64,000 nt of DNA from Nothopassalora personata (Eukaryota > Ascomycota > Dothideomycetes > Mycosphaerellales > Mycosphaerellaceae): positions 2,294,001 to 2,358,000 of the forward strand of contig CM066292.1 of assembly GCA_033816765.1 (NCBI GenBank). Reading direction: 5' to 3'. Of the stretch, positions 37,022 through 47,700 are shown one piece after another. Below the pieces are notes generated by a model. That model was not told the DNA's origin. It was given only the letters and a program-made list of their open reading frames with translations, and did not search any database. How positions within the stretch are numbered: the first letter of the stretch is position 1; every line of letters begins with the position of its first letter. The position numbers and the translations under genes were made by a program.

Positions 37022-37637
37022 CTTCAAATCTTGACTCGTGACAACTTTCGGCGACGGGGATGGGTTTCGCGGTGCAAGGGGTGACGGTGGCTGCCACTTG
37101 CCGCTGGGGTGGAGGGTCCGAGAAACGCCGACGAAGTTGGTGGTAATGGTTGCGGATGTCGTGCGCGTAGCACCGGATTTTTACTCGTTTTGCAAGCAAT
37201 GGCAGAAGATATGGTCATAAAGGAGAGGGAGGCCCAGCCACGACGACGACTTCTTGGGTGGTGGACTTGAACGCTTCCCCAAACGCAACGCCCTGGATAA
37301 ATTTACAGTAACATCCCCTCGGTATCGCTGCCGATTGGCTGTTCCAATGCGCGTCGTAATGCTCACCACCGTTGCGATACGCTGTCAAGTGTAGATTTTG
37401 AGCGATATTATTATATACCTGCTCTGCACGACTCTTGCTGCCTGTGTATTGCTGGCGGCGGCCTGTGAGGAGCACCTCCGAGGTTCATCGTTCACATTCG
37501 CGTCGTTACTGAATCGGGAAAGCAGTGGGGGCGTGTTTCAAGACTCGACAGGGTTGTGGCTGCTGCCGCCGCTAAGAACAGATCCAACAACACTCTCTGT
37601 TGTAAATAGGTATTTGACGAGTACAAGCTTCTAGATT
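37022..37637. promoter_or_regulatory. VRG4 upstream region and border of the transposon nest
   Basis: Normal-composition DNA upstream of VRG4 containing its promoter and 5' UTR. No gene is seen. RIP-type composition begins near 37640, where an LTR starts. Confidence 0.5.
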
Positions 37638-37773
37638 GAAACGATAGGGTGGATCAGTAACCCTCATGAATTGCTACAAGGTGTGAGACTATCTAGCTAC
37701 AGAAAACAGTGTAATATAGTGTATGTGTGCCAAGTCCTAACTAATATAGACCTTGGTTACCTGATTTATAACA
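37638..37773 (-). repeat. Probable 3' LTR of the copia element
   Basis: Read on the minus strand it begins TGTTATAAATCAGG at 37773, directly after the purine tract CTAAAGGGGGAG (37774-37785), as expected for a 3' LTR. The distal boundary near 37638 is uncertain because the partner LTR lies outside the window. Confidence 0.6.
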
Positions 37774-38310
37774 CTCCCCCTTTAGACTAACTACTATAAA
37801 GACAGTCTAATTAACTTAATATCACCTATGTTGCTGTATTAGTCTCGAACACCTTTACTAGTTCTAGATACTAGTTTTCTACTATAAGCAAGCACATACT
37901 AAGGATAGTAATCTTGTTAGATTTGCATATACAAGAGACCTACTCTTAGACATACTTAGGCCTTATCTTTCCGCTTTTAGAAGTAAACAGAAGGTTCTCT
38001 CGGCTTAAGAAGGTCTAGCTAGGCAGTAACGCACAAACCTCGTAGGTACGTATAAAAGAAGCTAGTTCTTTACTAAACAACTCTCAATACTTTATACTAC
38101 TTTATACCTCTCTTCCTACCTTTTTAGACTACTATATACACTTACACACCCTAACAACTACTACATACCTATTCTTAAAGCTTTTTAAGAAGCTTTTAGT
38201 AAGGTATGCTATATATATAATAGTGTTTTAAGGGTATTGCTAATATATAAGTAGCATTATAGCAGATGTTTTAAGTAGACTCCTATAAACTAGTTTAGTA
38301 GTACTAACAA

Positions 38311-38986
38311 TGTCTTTAGTAGTAGATCTAGCTCTAGTAACGATTAAGATCCTAATAAGCGTCCTCCTAGTAATAGTAGAAAGGGTCTACCTATATCTAG
38401 TAGGATCTCTAAACGTAAGACCCTTATTAAGGCACTTAGACTAGTTAAGTAGATTATCGAGAGCAGGCGCAAGATTACTAAGAAGAATATAACCTTACAG
38501 CTTACTATAGCATCCCTTAAGGTTGCCTTCTATAAGAAGAAGCTTCTAACTACTAAGGGTAGTATTACTAATCTACCGAACTAGGGTTAGATTAACGCGG
38601 CTGCCTAGGATTTTAATTATATAATAGTTAACCCTTAAGGTCATATTTCTAATACTATTACTATAAACCTTAATAGTAGTTAGAACTACCTTACTACCTT
38701 ATAGGCTTCCGCTATAGACTATCTTATTTAGCACTTCGGCAGCGCCTATAACCGCTATAAGGAGAGATCTAACCTTCCCTTTTCTAGCTACTACACTATT
38801 CTAGGATGGTTTAAGGGCTACTATACTAACTACGCTCTTAATAATTATTACGACAAGTGCAGCTTCTTCTCTCTACGGACCCTATAGTAGAGTGCCGCTA
38901 GTCTATCTAGAACCTACTAGTAGCCTAGTGCAGGTTATACTCGCTCCGCTAGTGCTACATTCTAGGGTAGTACATAGTATAGTCGA
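38311..38986 (+). pseudogene. Antisense frame in the copia element, 5' part
   Basis: Plus-strand sequence antisense to the copia element forms a long frame broken almost only by TAG/TAA codons of RIP type. Readable pieces include GSITNLPN, RYKERSNLPFSSYYTILGWF and NNYYDKCSFFSLRTL. It is cut at 38986 by gypsy-2 and continues in phase from 52748 to about 53150 (SPPIMRSSPLRKGFLSLVLY). The family is not recognised. Its position between pol and the 3' LTR on the opposite strand parallels the antisense genes of the gypsy elements. Confidence 0.45.
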
Positions 38987-39183
38987 TGTTAAGGGGATGT
39001 CGTAATGTATAGTACGCCCACGACCTACTAGTCGTAGATGAACTAATTCTTGCCTTTTGTTCAAGACGCATCGCGCGTCGCAAGGTGTACTTATGCGTGT
39101 CACGTGCGGCTTAGCAGCCGGTCGCGACCGTATGTTACATATAAGGCTACATATAGGGGTTAGCTACTAGGCTGCCCCTTACA
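38987..39183 (-). repeat. Gypsy-2 LTR (left, 3' LTR)
   Basis: 197 bp, TGTTAAGGGG to CCCCTTACA, paired with 52546-52742. It differs from its partner by transitions only where read. Confidence 0.9.
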
Positions 39184-39487
39184 ATTGCCTCCCCTCCCGT
39201 GCGAGCTATCCTTAGCTCGCTAGTTGCTACGTAGAGGCTCCTATATACTTCTAGAACTATAGTTGCTATACGGCCTATATGCGGGTTGCGTGCGTGTCGT
39301 TATGTAGGTATAGGTAAGTGAGGCTTAGTTACTATGCCGACGTAGCTAGTTAGGGGCATAAAACTCTAGCCTAACCTAGCCCTTTCTTAGCACGCTCCCT
39401 AGCTTATTACCTTCGCTATACTACTACCACGCACCCGTACCGCACTATCATCGTAAGCGCCTCGCTAGCATTATTATTATTATTATT

Positions 39488-40500
39488 ATGTCTACCATGC
39501 CCTCCTCGCCGCCATTCTCTAGCTGCTCCGCCTCCTCTAGTAGTACTAGTAGCGATAGTACTACTAGCGCCGTAGAAGACGAGCGCCGCTAGGCGGCTCT
39601 AGTACGCGACGCCCCTAGAACGCCTAGTAGTCGTAAGCGACTAGTATTACCCTCGTAGCTACTAACGCCCTCGCTAGCTACTAAGCTCTCGTAGAGAATT
39701 AACATATATATATACGGTACCTCCCGTACTTCGTTAGGGGTAAGTCTCTACGCGTGTCGCCTACGATTCGTATACTAACCACTTACTAGACGAGGCCGAT
39801 AACTGTAATAGTATTACTACCGGCGAGCTCCTAAAGAAGTGTAGCCGCTATAGGCGTAGCAAACATAGCTACGTACCTAACACTAGCTACGCTATCGCCT
39901 CGCTAGTAAGCCGCCTACGCGCCGCGCGGTCCTAGCGCGACTTCCTTACGGCTATAATAGGCTAGGCGCCTACAGACCTCTAGTAGTAGGAGCTAGTAGA
40001 GTAGATCCGCCTATGTGCCTAGCTAGGTAACGACATTAAGGAGGTAAGTCGCTACTTCGCTCGTACGAGTCGACTGCTACTCGCGGGGGAGGGCTCTAGT
40101 GCGTCCCCTATGCTTCGGCTAACCCTTCCTATAGGCCATTAGGCAGTTTAATGCCTATAAGCACAAGCGTACCGGGGAGACCCGTATACGTGCCTCCGCC
40201 GCCGCCGCTACTACTACCGCCGCCCCCGCCGCCGAAGCCCTCGCGCTCTAGTAGGAGTAGAACCGCGCCCTTAATAGGCTGTTCGAACTCGGCCGCGCCG
40301 TAAGTCGCATATTCCTCGCCTACGTATACCCTACTAACCGTAGTCCTAGTTCCTATAGGCGTAGAACATCGACACTACCGCCGCCGACTAGGCATTCTTG
40401 CCTAAGTTACTACGTGACGACAACTAAGGCGCTCGCCTTACACGCTGCTCGCGGGCTCCTCGCCTACTACTACTCTACGTAGCCCCTAGTAGGCGCGCTA
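39488..40500 (+). pseudogene. Antisense spliced gene in gypsy-2, RIP-degraded
   Basis: On the strand opposite to pol, between pol and the 3' LTR. It starts ATGTCTACCATG with a Ser-rich N-terminus. At least three introns keep perfect fungal signals: 39740-39789 (GTAAGT, TACTAAC, TAG); 40044 to about 40135 (GTAAGT, GCTAAC, TAG); and a third around 40300-40362 (GTAAGT, ACTAAC, TAG). Exon 2 (39790-40043) reads GELLKKCSRYRRSKHSYVPN and later FLTAIIGQAPTDL; reversing TpG to TpA changes would make the motif CX2CX6C. Frame between exons 1 and 2 is off by one, near a TA repeat. A helical C-terminal exon (NRALNRLFELGR) follows. Confidence 0.6.
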
Positions 40501-40539
40501 CTCTTTAGCTTTTGTTTTATTTATAGTTAAGAAAAGTTT

Positions 40540-43500
40540 TGTTTATGCTCTAGTACTAGTCTTATTTGCTTCTCCTTAACGCCTTATAGTCGGCTACTAT
40601 GCGATCCGTATTCGCGAGGCCCTCCGCCGGTTCCTAGCTGTTATACTCCTCTAGCTAGTCCTTCTACTAGACTAGATACTATAGCTTACTCTTACGCTTA
40701 CGCCTATCTAGCACTACCTCTACCTTATACTCTCCGTCCTCATTAGCTAGAGGGGGTACGGGTCCATCCTTATCGCTACCGATATACAGCTCGAGGAGAG
40801 AGACATAGAAGACGTTATAGAGCCTTAAGTCGGCTAGTAGCGCTAGGCGGTACGCCTACGAACCGACAGCGTCCGTAATGCGGTATAGGCCGATAAACTT
40901 CGGACCTATCTTCTTCTTTAGCACTACTAACTTAAGGTTCTTCGTTAATAACAGGACTAAGTCACCTACGCGGTAGGTCTTAGCTTAGTAGGTCTTATTA
41001 TAGTAGCGAGCCTAGCTTTCTACTATAGCCTTCTATCGCTCCTCGAGTGTAGCGCGTAGTTTTCGTATGCGACTCGTAGCTATTACCGCTACTAGTACTT
41101 CCCCCCTTAGGTCTCGTCTCGAGATCTAGTTAGTGTAGGGGTAATCTTAGGTCGCTAACCGTACGCTATTTTGAACGGACTTATCCGTAGTGTTAGGTAG
41201 ATGCTATTATTAGCTACGAATTTAGTAACTGCAAGCCACTTAGCCCACTCAGTTTAATTGATACTGCAGTAATAACAAAGGTATTGTTCGAGGGTTTAGT
41301 TTGCCCTCTTAGTTTAGCCGTTAGTCTAAGGGTAAAAGGCCGTAGATAGCTTACGCTTTACACGCGCCTCGAAGTAGAAGTTACTCTAAAACTGACTAGT
41401 AAAGACCGGACCTCGGTCGCTTACTATGCCTAACGGGACACTATAGTGTCGTACGACTTCGTCTCGTAGGAGCCTCGTAAGCTCTACGGCTATGCAAGTC
41501 TTCGTCGTCGGGATATATAAGCTCATTTTTAAGTAGCGATCGACTATTACTAGGATCGCATCATACACGTAACCGGCTCGCGTACTTAGAGGTAGGTCCG
41601 TAATAAAATCTATAGTGATTTCCTACTACGGTCGCTCCGGTCTAGGAAGCGGTTATAGCTCGCCGTAGGGTCGATAGCGCCTCGCTGTTAGGAACCGCTG
41701 TACGTTATCACAACTCGGGCTTGGATCTTTGCAGGGATGTCTCAATCAGTTATGAAGGTAGTGGTTCCAAACAGTATATGGTGTATACTTTAAATGAGTT
41801 GAGCACGAGGCTCCTATCTACTTGCAAAAGAGCGTCGCCTATATAGTGCCATGTCTTGGCGTGATCTGTCCTGCTCTCTCTTGCTCTCTTGATCTCTTGT
41901 TCTCTTGCTCTCTTGATCTCTTGATCTCTTGCTCTCTCGATCTCTTGATCTCTTGCTCTCCGTCCCGCAAGTTTCTTTGCTCTCCTCGCTTAGTGAGTGG
42001 CTGTGAGTTCTCCACGAATCAAACCGTAACACTCGCCTTCGAACCCTAGTAGGTTCTATAGGCTTAGACGTATTGTTTTACGTCCGTACTAAGTGAGTCC
42101 TACTAATAATTACGTCGTAACAGCTCTTTAGTCTTAGTCCTTCTAAAGTGACCCGCGAGGACGTCGTCGTAGTGTATACGAATTAGATGCGACCTAATTA
42201 CGTGATCCCTAGGTACTACGATTGCGTCTCCGTAGTATATAAGGTTATCCTTTACATGCTATCCCTTAGCGTCCCTCGCGCTTAGCGCCTACGCTGAGTA
42301 TACGACACACTAGTCGTCTTACTGCTACTCGATCTTTATTAAGAGTAGGATCAACTTACCCGTCGAGCTATAAGCTTAACCCTATATCACTATAGCGCAC
42401 ACTACTACTAGTAAAGACGGCTTATCTTAATAGGGAAGGTTACCTCTCCGCACTGCTATCGCCGCGCCTATGTCGCCCTATATCGCCTCGTAGGTAGTAA
42501 GTACGCGCTTTACCGTCGGCTCGCTTATCCCTTCTAGAGACTCCTTCTAGAAAGACAGCTTACTTTATAAGGTAGGTAGTAAGTTCGAAGTTTGTTACGT
42601 TATAGCTACGTAGTTACTACGTCTCGAAGGCGCGTCGGCTAGGTTAGTCTTACCCGGTCGATACTCCACTATAAAATTAAAAGACTATAGGAACGTAGCC
42701 TATCGAGCTTGCCGCCTATTTAGCTACTTTACTATCATAAAGCCCTATAGGTTAGCGTAGTCGACTAGTACTCGCACCGCATACGTAGCGCCCTCTAAGT
42801 ATAGCCTCTAATGCTTAAAAGCCTCAACTACTATAAGTAGCTCCTAATCGTGCGTCTCGTAGTTGCACTTAGCTAGTATTATCTTACGTAAATAGAACGC
42901 GATAGGATGCTACTTAGTACTAAATAATTAGGATATAATACCTACGATCGCGAAACCTAAGGCATCCGTCTCGACTCGCGTGCGCAGCGTAGGATCGAAG
43001 TACCTAAGTATTAGTACACCTAAGAATCCGGCCTTAAGCTATCGAAACGCCTACTCTTCGCTTAAGGTCCACGTAAGAGGGCCGTACTTCTTACCGTCCT
43101 TAGATCCCTTTAGTAGGTCCGTTAGGGGCTTGTAGACCCTTAAGTATCCTTCTATAAAACGCCGGTAGAAGTTATAAAACCTAAGGAAGGACTAGACCTT
43201 ATAAAAGGTCGTAGGTATAGGCTATTCCTCAATAGCGGCTACCCTACTCCTATCTATCGACACGCCTACGGCGCTTACGACAAACCTAAGGAACTCTACA
43301 CTCTCCTAGAAGAAGTGACACTTCTTAGGGTTTGCGAATAGGGTAAACTTTCGTAGCCTCTCTAGCACCGCGCGTACGGCTCGCACGTGTACCTCACGCG
43401 TCTCGCTATAGATGAGGATATTATCTAGGTAGACTACGCAAATGTTATTAACTAAGCCGGTTAGCGCCTTGTTAATATACCCTTAAAAGGTTGCCGGTGC

Positions 43501-44497
43501 GTTAGTTAACCCGAACGGCATTACTAGGTACTCGTAGTATCCGTATCGCGTGCAAAACGTAGTCTTCCACTTATCGCCTTGCTTAATAGGGATACGATAG
43601 TAGGCGTCCTTTAAATCGATTGTAGTAAAGAACCTAGAACCTAATAGCCTATCTAGCGTCTCGCTAATTAGGGGTAGGGGGTATCGGTTCTTTACTATAA
43701 TCTCATTTAGGCCTCTATAATTAACATAGAGCCTAAGAGTGCTATTCTTCTTTAGCACGAATAGGATAGGCGCACCCGCCTCGCTTACGGACCGCCTAAT
43801 CCACCCCTTCTCTATTGCTTACGTAAGGTACTCCTTTAAGGCCTCTAACTTAGTTAAGGACTAGTAGTATAGCGGCTTAAAAGGAGGTTTCTTTCCTTTA
43901 ACGAGATCAATCGCATGCTTAACCCCGTCGGGCATCTTACACTTCGCCTACTCATTAGGTACGTATACATCTCGGAAGTCTATAAATTCGTTAGGCTACG
44001 AGGGGCCCTCTCCTTTAGGTACTACTACAGCAATAGCCCGAACACTCATCGTATAAACCTACTTTAAGCTCTCGAGATCCTTAAGGAACTCGCGTGCGTT
44101 ACGCTACTAAACCGTAGGCGTCTCTACACCGTAGTACTACTAGTTATCCTTATCGGCCTTTACTATCCGATTACGATGCCGCTAGGGTCTACCTAAAATC
44201 ACTAATAGCCTACCTATAGGCACCGCGTAGTAGATAGCGTTACTTACGCGCTCTACTCCCGCGTTATTAGCGAGTCGTAGCCGAACCGTAAAGGCGCCGT
44301 AGCAATACCCTAGGTTATGCGTATACGACTCTAACTTCGGTAGCCTTACCCTATTAATAGGTTGCATTTAATGTCGGAGTACATACTTATACGACACTAG
44401 GCTAAGATCCGCACAGTTATCTAGGAGAAACGTGGCCTCGCGAAAGCCCTTACGAGTCTCGACTGCGCCTCGTAAGTAACGCGCTAGACACGCATCT
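40540..44497 (-). pseudogene. Gypsy-2 pol (3' part), RIP-degraded
   Basis: Minus-strand reading gives, from right to left, protease/RT (44400-43480), RNase H (about 43100-42580), the integrase zinc finger and core (about 42500-41150), and a chromodomain remnant before 40540 (KLQYLVQ-like phrase). Frames are interrupted by RIP stops. The gag part lies beyond the nested element at 51206-52540. The non-RIP-treated insert at 41704-42031 breaks integrase between SKAS and VQRFLTAR. Confidence 0.8.
41704..42031 (-). mobile_element. Non-RIP-treated solo LTR-like insertion with CTCTTG microsatellite
   Basis: This segment interrupts the degraded integrase of gypsy-2. Unlike its surroundings it is full of CpA and TpG. 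On the minus strand it begins TGTTACGGTTTGATTCG, similar to the gypsy-3 LTR start (TGTTACGGTTCTGATC), and ends GTTGTGATAAC. It contains a run of GATCTCTTG/CTCTCTTG units at about 41870-41965. No clear target duplication is visible. Best read as a solo LTR inserted after RIP, or a single-copy element not subject to RIP. Confidence 0.6.
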
Positions 44498-44655
44498 TGT
44501 AAGGGGCGAGCCCTTGCATCTTGGCACGGGCTGAGCCCGTGCGGACCTGACTCCGTTTTCTTTGTTCCGGGCTTCGCTCGGTTTTCTCCTTCTTCTGTAT
44601 CGAACTTATTGCATACCACACAGAACCTCAGTGTACACGTCGTTCACCCGTGACA
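44498..44655 (+). repeat. 5' LTR of the intact chromovirus
   Basis: 158 bp, TGTAAGGGGC to CCGTGACA. It contains a strong hairpin at 44524-44542 (GCACGGGC, loop TGA, GCCCGTGC). From the self-priming match, transcription is inferred to start near 44599, which would make U3 about 101 bp. Confidence 0.95.
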
Positions 44656-44656
44656 T

Positions 44657-44666
44657 TAAGTTCGAT
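44657..44666 (+). promoter_or_regulatory. Putative self-priming primer-binding site
   Basis: TAAGTTCGAT, one base downstream of the 5' LTR, is the exact reverse complement of ATCGAACTTA at 44599-44608 inside the LTR. In Tf1 and related fungal elements the 5' end of the RNA folds back on such a site and primes reverse transcription without a tRNA. Confidence 0.6.
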
Positions 44667-44710
44667 CCATTCGAATCAACCAGGCACCCGCCATTAAAGA
44701 GACGGAATAC

Positions 44711-47700
44711 GTGATGGCGTCGTCGGGTAGCGAGAACCCCGGGGTTGGTGCCTCGAATGAAAATTTTCAGCTTATGCTCGAGCAATTGTACCAGCGACAG
44801 GAAGAGATGCAGGCCGAACTGATTGCAACGCGCGCCGCCTTGAAAGAGTCGGAAGACGCTCGACGTCAGTCAACCCCTGCAGTCTCACTACCAGTTCCGG
44901 ACGACGCGTCTACTGGTGACCTAATGAGACAGTTGCTGCAGACGCTGAATGCCGCCGCGAACGCGCCGCGCAGCGGCGGAGAACCGTCGGGTCCCAGAGG
45001 CTGGAACCCGCCCTCATGGGATGGCAAAGCCGAAACATTCAGGGACTACTTCCTAAGGTTGAAAAGTTCCTTCAGGGTGCGTTCCGCACTGAAACCGACG
45101 CTCTCCAATGAATTCTACTGGGACGCGATCAACGACACGTTGCTAGCGAGGGAGCGCACGAGGATGCGGCACTTCTGGGACAAGGGAGACGGTGAACTTG
45201 GGAAGGACCCCGTTGCTTTCTTTGCGCAACTCGAAAAGGTCTTTGGCGATAGCAACGAACGCGCCAAGGCTCTAGAACAACTCACCAAGATTAGACACGT
45301 GAACGGACAACCGTGGCACGATCACCAGATGAAATTCGACGGACTCCTGTTGACCGCCGGCGGAGAAGACTGGAGCAATGACGCGAAGATCGGCTACCTC
45401 CGCAACACCTTCTCGAATCCCGCCAGAATGTATACGGCAGCCATGCCGAAAAAGGAGGATTACTACGAGTTCGCAGAGGAGGTTAAGCGGATCATGACCA
45501 ACCTCGAGGACACAGACCAGTTTAGAATAGCCCACAAGAAGTGGAAGGACAACAACAAGGACTCCAGTGCGACCACCACGGTTACCACTCGTTCTTTTGC
45601 GGGACCTACCGTTACCCGGGTGGACCATGATGGTGACACCATCATGGCACCAACCCGAACGAACGGAGGCCGCTCTAGAAGTCGTGGAGACCGGAAGGAG
45701 GACAAGGGGAAGCAGAGAGCGAAATGGGTCGACACCGCTGAGAGAGATCGAAGGCGCCAAGAACAGCTCTGTTTCCGTTGCGGAGCGAGCGGGCATCGAG
45801 TGAAGGAATGTCCGTACGCCGCAGCAGTCAACCCCACCAAGATCAACGCAGCCTCAGTTGCGCCGATCCTGGAAGACGACGGGTTTGGGAAAAGACTAGC
45901 TCCTGGGCGAAAGCCAGCACCAGGAGACAAAGAAGCACTGGTAAAGGGGTGGAACGCTGCCAAGAGTTCTATGAACGGGAACCTTGTATATACCGACGTA
46001 CTCCTGAACGAAAGTTACGGCACGTTTGCCCTTATCGATGAAGGATGCATGTGTTATGCTGTAATTAACGGAGACCTAGCGAAAGGACTCGGTCTCACGT
46101 ATGTCAGCAACGAGAGCCGCAAGGCTACAGGGTTCACCAAAGCGATGCGAAACTCGATTGAAGGAGTAGTTGCTTTCCACATGGAAATCGCCGGCATCCA
46201 CGAGGTCGTGTACGCATACGTCGTGCCCGACTTGGACTTCCCGATGATTCTGGGGAACCCTTGGAAAGCGCACAATCAAATCCGAACTGCGCCAGAAAAG
46301 CACCGGTACTACCACGGTTTGGCAAAGAAATGGGTGCCCGAAGGACGCAACCATAAAGAACGCGAGGCGGGCGAACGTTTTGCTACGATCGCCGCGGCAA
46401 CCGTGGAGGACATCAAGAAAGCCCTGAGCAAGAAGGAACCGCCCACGAGGGAGGAGCTCAAAATGAAGCTGCCTCCGGAACTTTGGGACATGATCCCACT
46501 CTTTTCCACGCGGGAAGCCGACAAGCTCGCGCCCCATCGTGGGGAACTTGACCACAGGATCGAGATCCGGACGAAACCAGACGGATCGCAGGAGCCACTG
46601 CCCTGGGGACCGTTGTATAGCATGTCGAAAGACGAGCTGCTGGTGCTACGCAAGTCGCTAACCGAGCTGCATCGCAAGGGATACATCCGTCCCTCCACCT
46701 CAGAAGCGGCGGCCCCCGTCCTGTTTGTGAAGAAGCCCGGAGGAGGACTACGCTTTTGCTGCGATTATAGGGCGCTGAACGCGATTACGAAGCAAGATCG
46801 CTACCCGCTGCCTTTGATCCCGGAGACCATCCGAAATCTAACGGGAGCCAGATGGATGACGAAGGTGGACGTAGTTGCCGTGTTCCACCATCTCCGGATG
46901 GCAAGAGGCGAGGAGTACAAGACCGCGTTTAGAACGAGATTTGGCCTGTGGGAGTGGTTGGTGTGTCCGTTTGGTTTGTCCGGGGCGCCGGCAACTTTCC
47001 AACGGTATATTAACAGTTTGCTGCGGGAACACCTGGACGACTTCGCCTCTGCATACGCTGATGACGTAGTGATCTACTCGGATGGGTCGAAGGAGGACCA
47101 CTTCAAGAAGGTTCGCATCGTTCTCCATAAGCTTTGGGACGGAGGCCTGTTCTTAGATCCAGGTAAATGCGAGTTCGCACAGAAGAAGATCAAGTACCTA
47201 GGGTTCATCGTCCACGCCGACGGAAAGGGGGTGGGACCAGACCCGGAAAAGGTGGATGCCGTACGGGACTGGAAGACGCCCGTCACTCAGAAAGAAGTGC
47301 GTCGTTTCCTCGGGTTCGCGAATTACTACAGAATGTTCATCCCCAACTACTCGAAGTTGGCCGAACCCTTGACGTCGCTGACGGGAAAGAAAACGCCGTT
47401 CTCCTGGGGGAAACGTCAGGAGGACGCCTTTCAGGCCCTGAAGAGGAAGTACTGTGAAGCTCCTGTGCTGGCCCATTGGAACCCGGAGCTTCCCACCTTT
47501 TTGGAGACGGACTGCAGTGGATTTGCCCTGGGTGGCGCTCTCCTGCAAGAAAAGGACGGGGTAGTGAAGCCGGTAGGGTTCTACTCAAAGAAACTGAATA
47601 AGGCTGAGATTAACTACGACATCCATGACAAAGAGATGCTCGCAGTAGTCTCCTGCCTCAAAGAGTGGGCCCCCGAGCTGAAAACGTGTGGTCCCTTTAC

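Noticed and set aside
41870..41965. CRISPR-like array from the CTCTTG repeats
   Set aside because: The units are only 8-10 bp with no spacers, in a eukaryotic context; this is a microsatellite.
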